DNA from: Favolaschia claudopus
Lineage: Eukaryota; Basidiomycota; Agaricomycetes; Agaricales; Mycenaceae
DNA length: 64,000 nucleotides
Reading direction: 5' to 3'
Assembly: GCA_037176885.1 (NCBI GenBank)
Contig: JAWWNJ010000183.1
Span: 248,001-312,000, forward strand
Shown: positions 53,968 to 64,000 of the stretch, piece after piece
How the letters are laid out: each line of letters opens with the position of its first letter
Position numbering within the stretch: position 1 is the stretch's first letter
Translations under genes and position numbers: made by a program
Notes under the pieces: model-generated
The model's input: only the letters and a program-made list of their open reading frames with translations
Database searches by the model: none
What the model was told of the DNA's origin: nothing

Positions 53968-56117
53968 TTAGTGCACCATACGCCCATCAAAATTCATCAA
54001 ATCATCGGCTGAGTCGATAACCTCTCCTGCCATATAGTTGCTGTTTGATGCCCCAGCCGACGCGCCGACCGATTCAATCGCAATACACCGCAGAGGAAAA
54101 GCCCAAATCCGACTCGATCGCTCCTTCTTCGCCTCTCCCAGGTCGACGCCATTTCTTCCGCTCGCTATCTTCATCAGATGTAGTTGAACTTTCCTGGGAT
54201 TGGATGCCGCCCTCTCCGCATCGTATCTCAAACCCCGCAACTTGGGATCAAACACATCGAGTGCTTCCAGCGGTTTCACCTCAACTCGACATGCGCCTTG
54301 AGTGTAGTCGAAGAGAACGTACATGCGCGGAGACCGTGTCGGATTGTTTTGTATAAACAAAGCTGTTTCCGCTGCAATTTGTTCGCGGTGTAGGAGGTAG
54401 TCGTGGTGGGTGAGTACTCGTAGGAAGGATCGGTCTCTCGTAGTGAGATGAGATTGTTCTGCAATAAAGTAGAGGGTTAGAAAAGAGATAAAGACAGAAA
54501 TTGGTCTTACATACCATCTCGACGCGTTGAAACATAGGCACACCCCCAACGATGTCCCGATAGCCAGTCAGCTAGTTGACATGTTTGCGAGCAATACAGG
54601 ACGCTCAGACATGCACTGCATCGTTTTAGATCGGCTTTCTGGAACAGTTTGTTGCACTGTACGTCAGGAAATTCATCCAAGGGTGGATTAGGCTACGGGT
54701 CTGGAAGGAGAGAGAGAGCGGACATCTTACTTACCTCCAGATTATCGCAGGTGCGTTCGGCCTTGATGGAGCCAAACTCTGGGTTGTAGCAAGATTTGTG
54801 CATCGTCTGGATCCGGTCTTCGGCGAGGGCTCGAAACGACTTCCAGAGTTCATGCACTTCTGTGTCGTCCGTATTGAATGTGAGATTTTCGTCGATTTCA
54901 TACAAAGCAGCTGAGAGCCACCCGAGTACAGAGGCATAGATCGTCGAAGATGGGAGTACATGCTGTAGTAGTTCCACCAAGTATTCCCGCGTAACTGGGA
55001 TAAGCCGCGCCTCTGCGCACACGATCATCGCTGGGAACAAGGAACCGCATTCGATGATTCGGCGGGGAGACGGGTCTGCTGAAAGGTAATCCGTTACCGC
55101 GCCAAGGACGCTTTTGAGTTGGATATCAGCGATTGGTTGAGTGCTGAAACAAAGTCCAATTATTAGAGTGGTTAACATCGCGACGAGACCTTGTGAAAAC
55201 AAGGCGTCCCGAAACGCGGTATCATGCTGGCCGCGGATGTTAATGCTTGCCACGACGAAAGAGACGACGCCGACAAGTTTGAGGATTTTATCCTGTGTGA
55301 TATCTGTTTCCGGCGAGGGGACAATGTATTGAAGATGGTCAATGACGAGTGAAGCGAGCTGGGTCCGTGAGCCGCCGGCACCCACGAGGAGCTCGTCAAA
55401 GGCGGCGGCATTCCAAGTCTTTTTCCGGAACCAGAAGCCGACCAACTGTGAGATATCCCGCAATCCTTCTTCGATGACCTCGACCTTGTCCTTTGCTGCC
55501 AGAATGTGACCCCACGCTCTTCCAACTACGACACACAATCCGAACGAAGAGTCGATTGATTTGTCGATGGCTTCGTGTTTACGGAAGAAGCGAATCAAAT
55601 AAAGCCAGAGTGAATAACGCACGTCCTGCGGAAGCTTCTCGACACCTGTTAAATGCTCTCTGTATTCGTCGAGAAATTGCATCCAAGGAACGACACGATC
55701 CCAGAGATCCGGGAGAGCTTCGGTGGCGATCATATCTCTTAGAGCAAGGAAGGAGATTCCGCGCAGACTAAACAGAGCCTGGACAACGTAGAGCTGGAGG
55801 ATGCTCTGGGATGCAAAGTTATTGACATGCGTTTGTGCATTGACCTGCGCCAGAAGCCTGGGGATTCCGGATGGGTTGAGGGTGGCATAGAAAACGGGTA
55901 CGAGGAAGGGTAGGTCTTTTTTAGCCATTCCATAGAGACCGTTGACAAGTTCTAGCGTATCATTTGGTGAGTCTCCAGAGGCGGCAGCTCTCGCCCGTCT
56001 CTTCCAGTGATCGAAGAGATGTATAAGTGGAGTTTTGGGTGCAAGAACTTTGTAACATACCTGAAAGGATAGAGCAAGATTATTCACGTTGGAAAGGTTC
56101 AAAGAAGGATGTGGCAT
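53968..56117 (-). CDS. MYND-type zinc-finger protein
   Basis: Exons 56117-56061, 56000-54735, 54656-54515 and 54458-53968 give about 651 residues. The first 440 residues are helical, resembling the scaffold of a large agaric MYND family. The finger begins at the end of exon 2 (TCDNLE) and continues in exon 3 (KRCSACLSVLYCSQTC, then DWLSGHRWGC), giving the C/H pattern of MYND domains split by an intron. A C-terminal domain follows (RSFLRVLTHHDYLLHR, MYVLFDYTQGACRVEV). MYND fingers bind proline-rich peptides in chromatin regulators; targets here are unknown. The gene looks intact. Confidence 0.88.
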
Positions 56118-58986
56118 TCTTGCACTGGCAATCTCAAGTGGCGAACACGGAAGCGAAGGACAAAAGGAACATTGTGACAGTCACGCTCATGTGATCTCAT
56201 CACGTCACATTGCTTTCTCTTCCCACCACCACCACCCTGGAGTCTCCGAGTCAAGTACCTTGCTCGTGGCCTTGTTAAAACCACTCGGGTAACAACGTAG
56301 GCAGATCTGACTGAAGTGCTAGGACTGGATCCGTAGTAAGGCATGGCTCGCTTTGCTGGGCAACTTCCGCGAATTCTGTTTCCTTCGATTGAGCCTTGCC
56401 GCCGAGCTCGGGCGTTGTACGAGTCGTCGAGAGGATCCATAGAATTCCTCTGACCTCAAAAGATATCTGATTCATCGTAAATCTTCTTCGGCTCGGGAAA
56501 ACTTCCGCTCTTTGTTCTCCCAAAACGACGAATCACTACTAGACTACCCTCGAATTTATCTCGCTGAATCTAATAGCGATCCATATCCTCGCGCCTTCAA
56601 CCTGGGCTCAAAGGACAGCTTATGAACGCTGTCCATCGGCCATGACATCCTTCACTGGACGTCATATACGCTGGAAATAGTCTCAGGTCTTATTCTGTGT
56701 GACTTTGGACACGATGTCTACTCTAATATTGCTCTCACTCCGCAGAATAAACTACCGAAGAAACCTCACCGGACTTTCTGTCATTTCGGGCGTCCCGGAC
56801 ATCGTCGAAGTGGCTGCTGCCACATCTTTTACATTTCGAAGCAACTTGAACACTGTCTTGCATCGTGTCCAGATTATGCTACCCGGAATCCTCCGTTCGG
56901 AGCACCGTAGGCGACAGACCTCCTGCGTTCCCGGTTGAACCCACGCAACGCAGCCACCTATTTCTGGGCTCCCCGGCACCGGTCTGACAATCCGACCGCA
57001 TTAACGAACTCCGCCCCCTGGGCGGAGCGATCTGGCCCGGTAACGACTGCCGTATGTGTACAAGCTTTCAGAACTTGTATGCCAGCAAAGCAGAACATTT
57101 CTGTCGAACCAACATTTTCATAATCCCGTATACTGCAGCATCGGCGGAACACCACTCCCCTTCATATTTGTCGAGACGAGATATTTTCGCTCAGCCTCGG
57201 CTCTAGAATATTCGAGCTGGGAGGATTTCAATACCTCAACCACCGCGGGCTTGCGCACAATAATCTCACGTAGGTATGTTATTCCGCGTTCTTCTCCGTT
57301 TTACAGTCAAGATCATCTTACTTCCTTTCTTCTCGGTTGCGGATTATCTACAGAACCAAGACCTCCATCGTTGATCCCCGTTTGGCGTGTGTGCGAACAG
57401 CCTATTCCTGTGGGTCCCGACCGCGCCCCCACAGAATCCACATGCAAACCGCCTGGTGCGACTGTGCTTCTGCCAATCTTTTAATTGTTTTCGACGCTAG
57501 ACATTCGGACGTCGCACTGCCAGCCAAGGTGCTGACTAGTGCCAGTGTACTTGTCCGTAACTACGAACGGTACGTCCATCTGTTCAATATCTGCATAGTT
57601 TTGATTGAATTTTTCCGCGACCGCCAGCCATCAATCCTGTCGGTGCCAAAACTTGACCGACCGCTTGTTGTGTGTAAATTTAAAATATGTTTTCTCGAAC
57701 GTCTTCACAAGAGATCCTCGGCGTTGTTCGGCTGTGTCTTTGGTCGTCCTTCTTGGCTGGACCTGGAATTACTCAGTGTAACTCTGTAAGTCAATAATGG
57801 CCTCGGTCGCGTGCGCCAAGATATGTAGAGGGGCCAGTCATTAGACGAATTTTAATTGAACTGAAGCTTGTGTTTGTTTGTAGGCGCCGACGCAAATTCT
57901 GGAGAAGATCGGCAGGGGCAACCGCTTTGGAACAAATGTCGCGAAAATCGTGGAGGGAGCGACAAAAGAGGTTTAGCCTATTTTCAGGGCAATTCACGAC
58001 ATTTATTTCATAACGCCAACAGCTCCCGCGATGAGTTTGGCAGCCCGGTCCGTTCGCTTGCTTGTTATCTAGACGCGATAAGCCAGATTCCAGCGTACAA
58101 GCTACCACGATTGGAGAAGTAAGTGCTCTATAACCTTGCTAGTTTCCTCTTGTCATTTATTCTAGATTTGTCTTCTAGTAGGAAAACTCTTGCGCTAGGA
58201 AAACTGACGGACATTGCCCAGCGTATAACCGGTAATGATACCTTCCGAATAGCCGGTGCCTGTGTTTTTCTAATTGTTCTTTTTTACCAGCTGTAGATTT
58301 CCGAGTCTCTGTAGAGACCGCGGCTCATCTTCTCCCTGTTCGGCTCGTCCCATCTATGCTGTTGGTATGAAACTTCTTGGGATCCAAGTAACTGGCCAAC
58401 TATGTACGCCTTCCCGCTACTTATCGTTCCGGATCTATGAAAAGTTGAAAACCGCTTTTTTGCGCAGCTGGGCCAACGTCATCGCTGGGCGAAGGGCGCG
58501 ACTTTGCCGAAGGGGTAACGGGTCTCCCACAGTCTACTGGGCGGACGCCGGTGATATGGAGGGGCGTCAACATCGCCAAAGAAAAGGATCAATCAAATGT
58601 AATGCTCAAAAACAGCCGCCTGGGTCTTCGCATCGGCGGCTAGCGACGTCGCTTCGTTGACTCCGCCTTCTTAAAACCCAGCTGGTCCAGCTCTTACGAT
58701 GATTTGATCCCCCTCCCTCTCTCCCTCCCTCCGCCCTTGCCCCCACCGTTAAGGATACCGCTGAGGTACATGCTTTATTCTACTCGACAAAGAGTCTTTC
58801 TCAAAGTCTTTTGTTATAGCTACTCGCGACCCTTCTCGGACTCTTCCCTCCCGACACACACCAAACTCGACTCCTTGGTCCCGAGTCTAACCGCACGATT
58901 CGCAACTACATCCCCGCATTCGTGACCCGGCCATCTATCGACGCCACACCACCTATCCAAACCGGCATCCCCTCTTGTACATAACC
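56118..58986. other. 2.9-kb interval without recognised gene
   Basis: Several plus-strand frames of 60-150 codons occur (for example 57056-57484, 57868-58122, 58274-58660), some adjoining GT-AG-like sites, but none shows a family motif and no consistent exon chain could be built. A decayed gene is possible. A pyrimidine-rich leader precedes the bHLH gene (58707-58750). Confidence 0.4.
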
Positions 58987-59999
58987 ATGCCCGCGTCAGA
59001 CTACTCGCCGCCTTCACCAGCAGCGTCCGATGGTTCTTCCAACTCGGTGTCTACTGGACCACCTGCTACCCCAGTCATCGCCGCACCAATGCCGACCTTC
59101 ATGAACTTCACCGGGGAAGACACGATCACCGGGATTCCCAGTCTCGGAGGTGCCAAGCGCACTGCCAAAGCCACCCGTCGCGTTAACACGGCCGAGCGCC
59201 GCGCAACACACAATGCCGTAGAACGTCAGCGCAGAGAGACCTTGAATGGCAGGTTCCTGGTGAGTCTCATTCACGCTGTCAATGCGACAGAAGTCTTAAT
59301 TCCTCGTAGGACCTTGCGGCGATGCTCTCAAACCTCAGCCAGATCCGCCGACCAAGCAAGTCCGCTATCGTCAACTCCTCTATTGCCCACCTCAACGCGT
59401 CGCGCCGGCATCGCATCCTCGCGGCGCAGCAACTACGCATGATGAAGAACGAGTCAGACGCTCTGCGGCACGAGCTCAACGAGTGGCGCGCTCGCGCTGG
59501 CGTCACTACCTTCCTCGAGGAGCCCGTCCGCGGCGACGCGTTCGGCATCGTCCTCAGCGGTGAGCTCGAGTTCGACGCCACCGACATGCTCGAGGTCGGC
59601 GACTCGGGCGAAGACGAGGAAGACGCCGGGGCATACCCTCCTCCACAGCAATACCCACCGGCGCACACGGACGACTACGCTCGTCAGATGCATCTCCAGC
59701 GCCAGCAAGAAGACATGCTCGCTGCGCAGGCTGCGCACATGCATCACCCAGCGCCTTATACCGCCCATGGCGTCCCTCCTCTCGCTCCAGTACACGCTCA
59801 CCCCCAAGCATCCGCCGCGTATCCCATCTCCCCCTCCTCCCCTCACTACTACACCACCTCACCGACCATCGCCGATCCCACCCTCGCTGCGTTTGACAAT
59901 CCCGCGATGGGCTACGAATCCGCGACGCAGGCAGAGCTGTGGGCGCAGCAGCAGCAAATGATGCACTCGCACCCTCAGCACCGGCAGCAACGCTGGTGA
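58987..59999 (+). CDS. bHLH transcription factor
   Basis: Two exons (58987-59259, 59310-59999) give 320 residues. A Ser/Pro-rich N-terminus precedes the basic region and helix 1 (RRATHNAVERQRRETLNGRF). The intron falls inside helix 1, then loop and helix 2 follow (LAAMLSNLSQ, SKSAIVNSSIAHL). The H-x3-E-R-x-R pattern predicts E-box (CANNTG) binding. A leucine-containing coiled helix follows (MMKNESDALRHELNEW), then an acidic stretch and a Gln/His/Pro-rich tail, likely an activation region. It is a nuclear regulator similar in layout to fungal bHLH proteins of the agaric type. The target genes are not evident. Confidence 0.92.
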
Positions 60000-60843
60000 A
60001 TGTGCTCCTTCCTCCCCCCTCCATCTATCTCTCCTCCCATCACATCGACCTCACGTCCCCCTCGCACCCCTCCCCCCCCACGCTCCTTAAGAAAGCCTCA
60101 TAGCGAACATTGCTTGCTATCCAAATCAAGGCGAAACTCGTCGTCGAACTCCCGCTGCTTCTAATGAAGCCGTTGTTCTTGTTGTACACTGTATCCACAC
60201 AATCGAATGACATTGTCATCTCACACGGAATGAAAAAGTCGTGCTGTTCTGCTCGAATTGTATTTTTAATCTTACGCTCTTGACGAAATACGTGGCTACT
60301 GGCTCGAAACTTTTGATCACAGGCCAGAGTAAGAAGTCATAAGCCTCGATAGTGTAGTAAGCATAAACCGACGCCTTGAAGCCAATTCTATCTATTACAG
60401 AGACGGAGCACCGTGTAAGCATCTGCGCCTGTTCTTTGTCCATGCCACAATCCGCCACATCCTTCATCTGCTCCGTGGACCTAATTTCTGCGTCTGTCAT
60501 CGACTGATTCTTCTGTGGCGTGTTTTATAACATCCTCGCCCTATTTCTCGAGCTATGAGGCGAAGTCTGCGGCGAACGTGCTAGCATGACACAGAGATCG
60601 GAAATCAATCTCCAGTCAAAACTTGAAGTGCCTCGAGAATTTTTGCCATCGCCACGGCTATTCTTGTCGACGGTCAAAGCGAGGCTCGCACGCAAAATCT
60701 AACGATGAGATCTACATCATTTTACGCATTCTGCTTGCTGTGACTACTCAAAGCGCGTCAACCAAAGAGAGCAACGCTGTTGCGCGGTAACAAACTCGAG
60801 GAGGTAAAGACACTAGAGCTAATAAAACCCTTGCAAAACCGCT
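60000..60843. other. Intergenic with an unassigned minus-strand frame
   Basis: It begins with a C/T-rich 3' flank of the bHLH gene. A 94-codon minus frame (60216-60500; MTDAEIRSTEQMKDVADCGM, then AYYTIEAYDFLLWPVI) has a plausible coding look but no recognised family; it could be a small gene. Confidence 0.35.
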
Positions 60844-62499
60844 CTACAAGTTGAATGGATCGGGACAGAAGGTGACCGTATATTCAACATCTTCGTCGAA
60901 TTTAACCGCCTTGGGGCATTGGAAAATGGCCGTACCGCTCGGCTCGTCGAAAGCGTACGCGAAGGAGTCGGGGCAGCTTTGTTCTGAAAAGGATACAAAA
61001 GTCATTAATATCTGCAAAGAATGAGATGGTGTGGGTAGGGTACGCACTGAAGTAGTTGTAATGCTCTACACCTGGAAATCATCAAGTGAGAATTCAATAC
61101 TACCCCGAGCCTAGAACGAAGCTGGATATTTACCTGAAGTTGGGCATGCCGCCTGGGATCCGAATGCACCTATCGCGCCTCAATGAATATGCAAAGGATA
61201 GCGGGAAAAAATGACGCTACCGGTGCAGCAGTTTGAGGAATTGCCTACGATGACAAGTAATAAGTACTCATGACGCTTCGGAACAATACTCAGAAGTAAC
61301 TCTTACCCGCATTGCCTGCCAGTGCATCTCTCAAACAAGCACTCTTGCAGCCCACAGGTTGTCCGTCACGATCAAACGGTCCTGCAAGATCCTCGGGACC
61401 TAGATGAGATGTAAGATTAGGGCCCTATGAATTCGAATATCATAAATGTTGAACGTACAGCTGGTAGCAAGATCAACAGGGCACGAGGCAAATGAACATC
61501 CGCCGTTGTTGACAAAGGCCATTCTAAGGAAAGTCAAAGGTGAGTTCAGTACTACATAACTGATAATTACTTGAACCATACGGTAGATTATATCCGTCAA
61601 CCACAGACACTGAAAGGAAGTTTAGGACGCTAGGTGAGAGTTCCGATGTCTGGTGAGGTCGAGAATACTGCTCACCGGTGTAGATATCTTTTGAAGTTCC
61701 AGAAAAGTCGATGGTCGCGAGAGTGGCTGGGGGTACGCCCTAACAAGGCGCAGGGGAATCAGTTAATTTCAGCGAATACTTGAAAACGTACTGTTCCGGT
61801 GGTGGTATTGCAGATCTTCATAATAGGACGTGGATTCTGTTCGGGGCGACTCGGATACAAAATAAAGTGGAACGGCGAACCAAGCCTCCATTGCAGCCTC
61901 CTGAAAGACAGGTATCCGGGCCCGTCGAGCCCGTGGAGAAATCGCAGACGCGGCGGCCCTGAGTGATTGAATCGTGATTGAAAAGGAGTTCAGGCAGTAG
62001 GAACATATTTACTTACCCAGATACGGCCGCTCTACAACAAAGAAAAATCGATGAAATCAAATCGAGGTCCGACTGGCAAGAAGGTGAGGTACTGACCCAA
62101 TTAGTCGCGGTGGCAAAAGTTAGACCGGTATTCGGCTTGGCTTCCCAGCTAGAATAATGATTAGTATTGTTTTGAGTATGAGTTGAGATGCAATGTAGAC
62201 GTACCCCGGAGGTTGGATGGGCTGAGGTCCACTCGCCGTAAAGAACTAAAGCCAATCGCGAACCATGAAAAAGATGATCAGACTCGAAAAGAATTGAGCT
62301 CCAGACAGCGTACGGCTGGCCTACAAGAATGGGTAAGCTTGTGCCGCATATCGAATAAAAGGCGTAGAACATACCAAATGGTAAATGGACAGTCGTTGAG
62401 GACCGTGATGAACCGAACGGACGACGGTTCAGCGGAAACCATGGCAGCCAGAGGCACAGAGATGAGGGCCAGAGTCGTCAACAAGGAAAACTGCTGCAT
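60844..62499 (-). CDS. Thaumatin-like protein, intact paralogue
   Basis: About fifteen short exons, the first two 62499-62375 and a 7-nt exon 62320-62314, encode a secreted thaumatin/PR-5 protein. A signal peptide (LLTTLALISVPLAAMVSA) is followed by ITVLNDCPFTIW, then WEAKPNTGLTF, RVCDFS with LSGGCNGGL, GVPPATLAT, NNGGCSFASCPVDLAT, DGQPVGCKSAC, GNSSNCCTG, QAACPTS and SCPDSFAYAFDEPSG, ending CPDPFNL. The conserved Cys residues of the fold are retained. Members are small extracellular proteins, some with beta-1,3-glucan hydrolysing or binding activity. Its exon layout and phases are the template that shows the gene at 18328 is split rather than rearranged. Confidence 0.9.
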
Positions 62500-62532
62500 T
62501 GCTGACTGTAGCGAGTACCTCAGAAACGTCCG

Positions 62533-62567
62533 CCTTTTATCCTCTCGAAGCGCCGCTGACCGCGGAC
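62533..62567 (-). promoter_or_regulatory. Promoter motif and TATA box of the intact thaumatin-like gene
   Basis: On the minus strand GTCCGCGGTCAGCGGC (62567-62552) precedes ATAAAAGG (62540-62533), 33 bp before the ATG, the same arrangement as in the split paralogue. Confidence 0.65.
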
Positions 62568-62573
62568 GGGCTC

Positions 62574-63273
62574 GCCGACCTCGACCCATGCATCGCAGTC
62601 ATTGTCAGCGATATTTCTAGACTTGGACTGATTGTCCCTTACGCCGTTCAATGCGATGAGGGAGAGAGGCTTCGGCCCGTCCAGGAACTCGAGGTTGACG
62701 ATGGATTGTGTATACTCCTAGGAGGTGAACGGTGATTAAGAGACAGGTAAGCATTCATCATGCTCTGAAGACAAGGGTTAGACAATTAACGTTCGACGTG
62801 TTTGACAGTAGCGTACCTGACCGCGACGTCCTGACGCGCACATTACATACTTCACCATGTACTCCAAGTTACTTCCTGGAGTCCGACACCGAAGTTGAGA
62901 TGAGACCAAAGTGCCATTCCAATGTTGTCTCTCAGTCAATAACGACAAAGTGGGTCCGTTTGGGAAACATCCCAAACAATGTCAGGTGAAGCCAGTGGGT
63001 CCGTAAACGAGTCCGTTCATTCGAATCAAAGCCCCCCAAGGTCATACTAGTCCTCTTGTGTGCGCTGCGGGGGAATCATAGGTCATTGTGCTGGGAGTTA
63101 CACGAGGCTCGTCGTGGTAAGAGCAAAGATGTGGACACGTGGGACACGCGGTGAGTCACAGTCCCGTGTCGTGTGACGACTCGTGCAACAGATGACATGT
63201 CGACATTGATTGCCGGCTGCCCGGATCGGATGATCACAGCCAAACAAACCACTCTTACTTACCTTCTCCTATC
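62574..63273. other. Divergent intergenic interval
   Basis: No gene is recognised between the thaumatin-like gene (-) and the F-box-like gene (+). Confidence 0.45.
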
Positions 63274-64000
63274 ATGGCAGCTGAATCCGACGAAACCCTC
63301 CATGAACGTCTCAATGCGATTCAGGCTAGAATCGGTCAACGCATAGAATTCGCGTATAATCTAGCTCGTATCAAGAGTGGCATCCAGCGGCAGCTCAATG
63401 ATCGGCACGATCCCATCGCACGGCTACCTATAGAGCTCTCCTCGAAAATATTCACTCATTGCGTCCCATCTCGCAATGAGTATGGGACATTATCTGCCGC
63501 AATTCTCCTCATGCGTATCTGCTCTTCTTGGAGCGAAATTGCGCTCTTCACGCCGAGTCTCTGGGCGAATCCAAGGCGAATCTGCATTCCCGACGAATTG
63601 ACCTCGGAATGGACTGCCTATCTTGCTGCATGGCTCGCACGCGGAAGAGAGTATCCTTTGCTCCTCTCCGTATCCGGTCCCTCCACTATCTCCCACACCG
63701 AAATCATGCGGCTCATTATTGTGCACGCCCACCGCATACGGGTGCTCCAAGTACAGCCCCAAACTTATCTGGGAGTCTTTCTACCGTATGAACATGGAGC
63801 TGTCGCGGTATTCCCAATCCTCGAATTCGTCGACGTATACCTGCCGAATCACGCTTGGCGGACGTTGGAGGTGAATAGGGTTGTACATGCGCTGAAAGCC
63901 TCGCCGATGCTTCAATGTTTTTCTATGGGCACGGGGGATGTGACGGATGGCGTGTTTTCCGAGGCTCCTGTGCCTTTTCGGCACCGCGGCCTCACGACTC
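63274..64000 (+). CDS. F-box-like protein, subfamily B, cut by window end
   Basis: The frame opens at ATG 63274 (MAAESDETLHERLNA) and stays open for 242 codons to the edge. A coiled N-terminus leads to DPIARLPIELSSKIFTHC, the F-box-like segment, then RICSSWSEIALFTPSLW and leucine-rich sequence. It is clearly a paralogue of the gene at 13815-15152, sharing ARIKSGIQRQLNDRHDPIAR almost unchanged. It probably acts as an SCF-type adaptor by family. Confidence 0.85.
   Translation, partial: MAAESDETLHERLNAIQARIGQRIEFAYNLARIKSGIQRQLNDRHDPIARLPIELSSKIFTHCVPSRNEYGTLSAAILLMRICSSWSEIALFTPSLWANPRRICIPDELTSEWTAYLAAWLARGREYPLLLSVSGPSTISHTEIMRLIIVHAHRIRVLQVQPQTYLGVFLPYEHGAVAVFPILEFVDVYLPNHAWRTLEVNRVVHALKASPMLQCFSMGTGDVTDGVFSEAPVPFRHRGLTT

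Noticed and set aside
56699..58660. A multi-exon gene between the MYND and bHLH genes
   Set aside because: Frames and splice-like sites exist but no chain keeps frame and no motif was recognised.
1..64000. CRISPR arrays, rRNA genes, bacterial-type operons
   Set aside because: None seen; gene structure is eukaryotic throughout.

Overview
The window is nuclear DNA of a mushroom-forming basidiomycete (Agaricomycetes; the expanded F-box-like, NB-ARC/TPR, MYND and KDZ families would fit Mycena or a relative, which is inference). Genes are cut by 50-60 nt GT-AG introns, and about half of the window is mobile DNA.

Resident genes, left to right: a transposon-type zinc-cluster exon (132-422, -), a GNAT acetyltransferase (749-1517, -), an F-box-like protein (1760-3094, -), a 385-bp MITE, a non-autonomous LTR retrotransposon (4812-9166) with equal 927-bp LTRs, an NB-ARC/TPR STAND ATPase (9753-13252, -), two more F-box-like genes (13815-15152 and 16317-17648, both -) separated by an 812-bp foldback element, and a thaumatin-like gene (+) that starts at 18328. 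After a 30-kb interruption come the 3' exons of that thaumatin-like gene (to 51845), an isochorismatase-family hydrolase (52188-53442, -), a MYND-finger protein (53968-56117, -), a bHLH regulator (58987-59999, +), an intact thaumatin-like paralogue (60844-62499, -) and the start of a fourth F-box-like gene (63274 onward, +).

The centre (20951-51361) is one giant transposable element. It lies inside an exon of the thaumatin-like gene: the reading frame stops at 20950 and resumes at 51362, with a 7-bp AAGGCAA target duplication and imperfect inverted ends. It encodes an apparently complete 11-exon KDZ-family DDE transposase (37159-40838) and cargo: two RNase H1 N-terminal-domain proteins, a RING-finger protein, a degenerate double-stranded beta-helix (2OG-Fe oxygenase-like) protein, a long agaricomycete-specific protein, and small coiled or basic proteins. 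Later insertions enlarged it: a tRNA-like SINE with a 14-bp target duplication inside a cargo exon, and a 3.7-kb TIR element with an 8-bp duplication whose right end was itself hit by a 6.5-kb Ty3/gypsy element with identical 328-bp LTRs. Without these insertions the element would be about 19.4 kb. A further TIR element occupies an intron of the same thaumatin-like gene.

The KDZ element looks like a recently moved, cargo-carrying DNA transposon that could move its own ends, while the thaumatin-like gene is a fresh insertional knock-out whose exons and splice sites all remain. The two thaumatin-like genes share exon layout and a 16-nt promoter motif.
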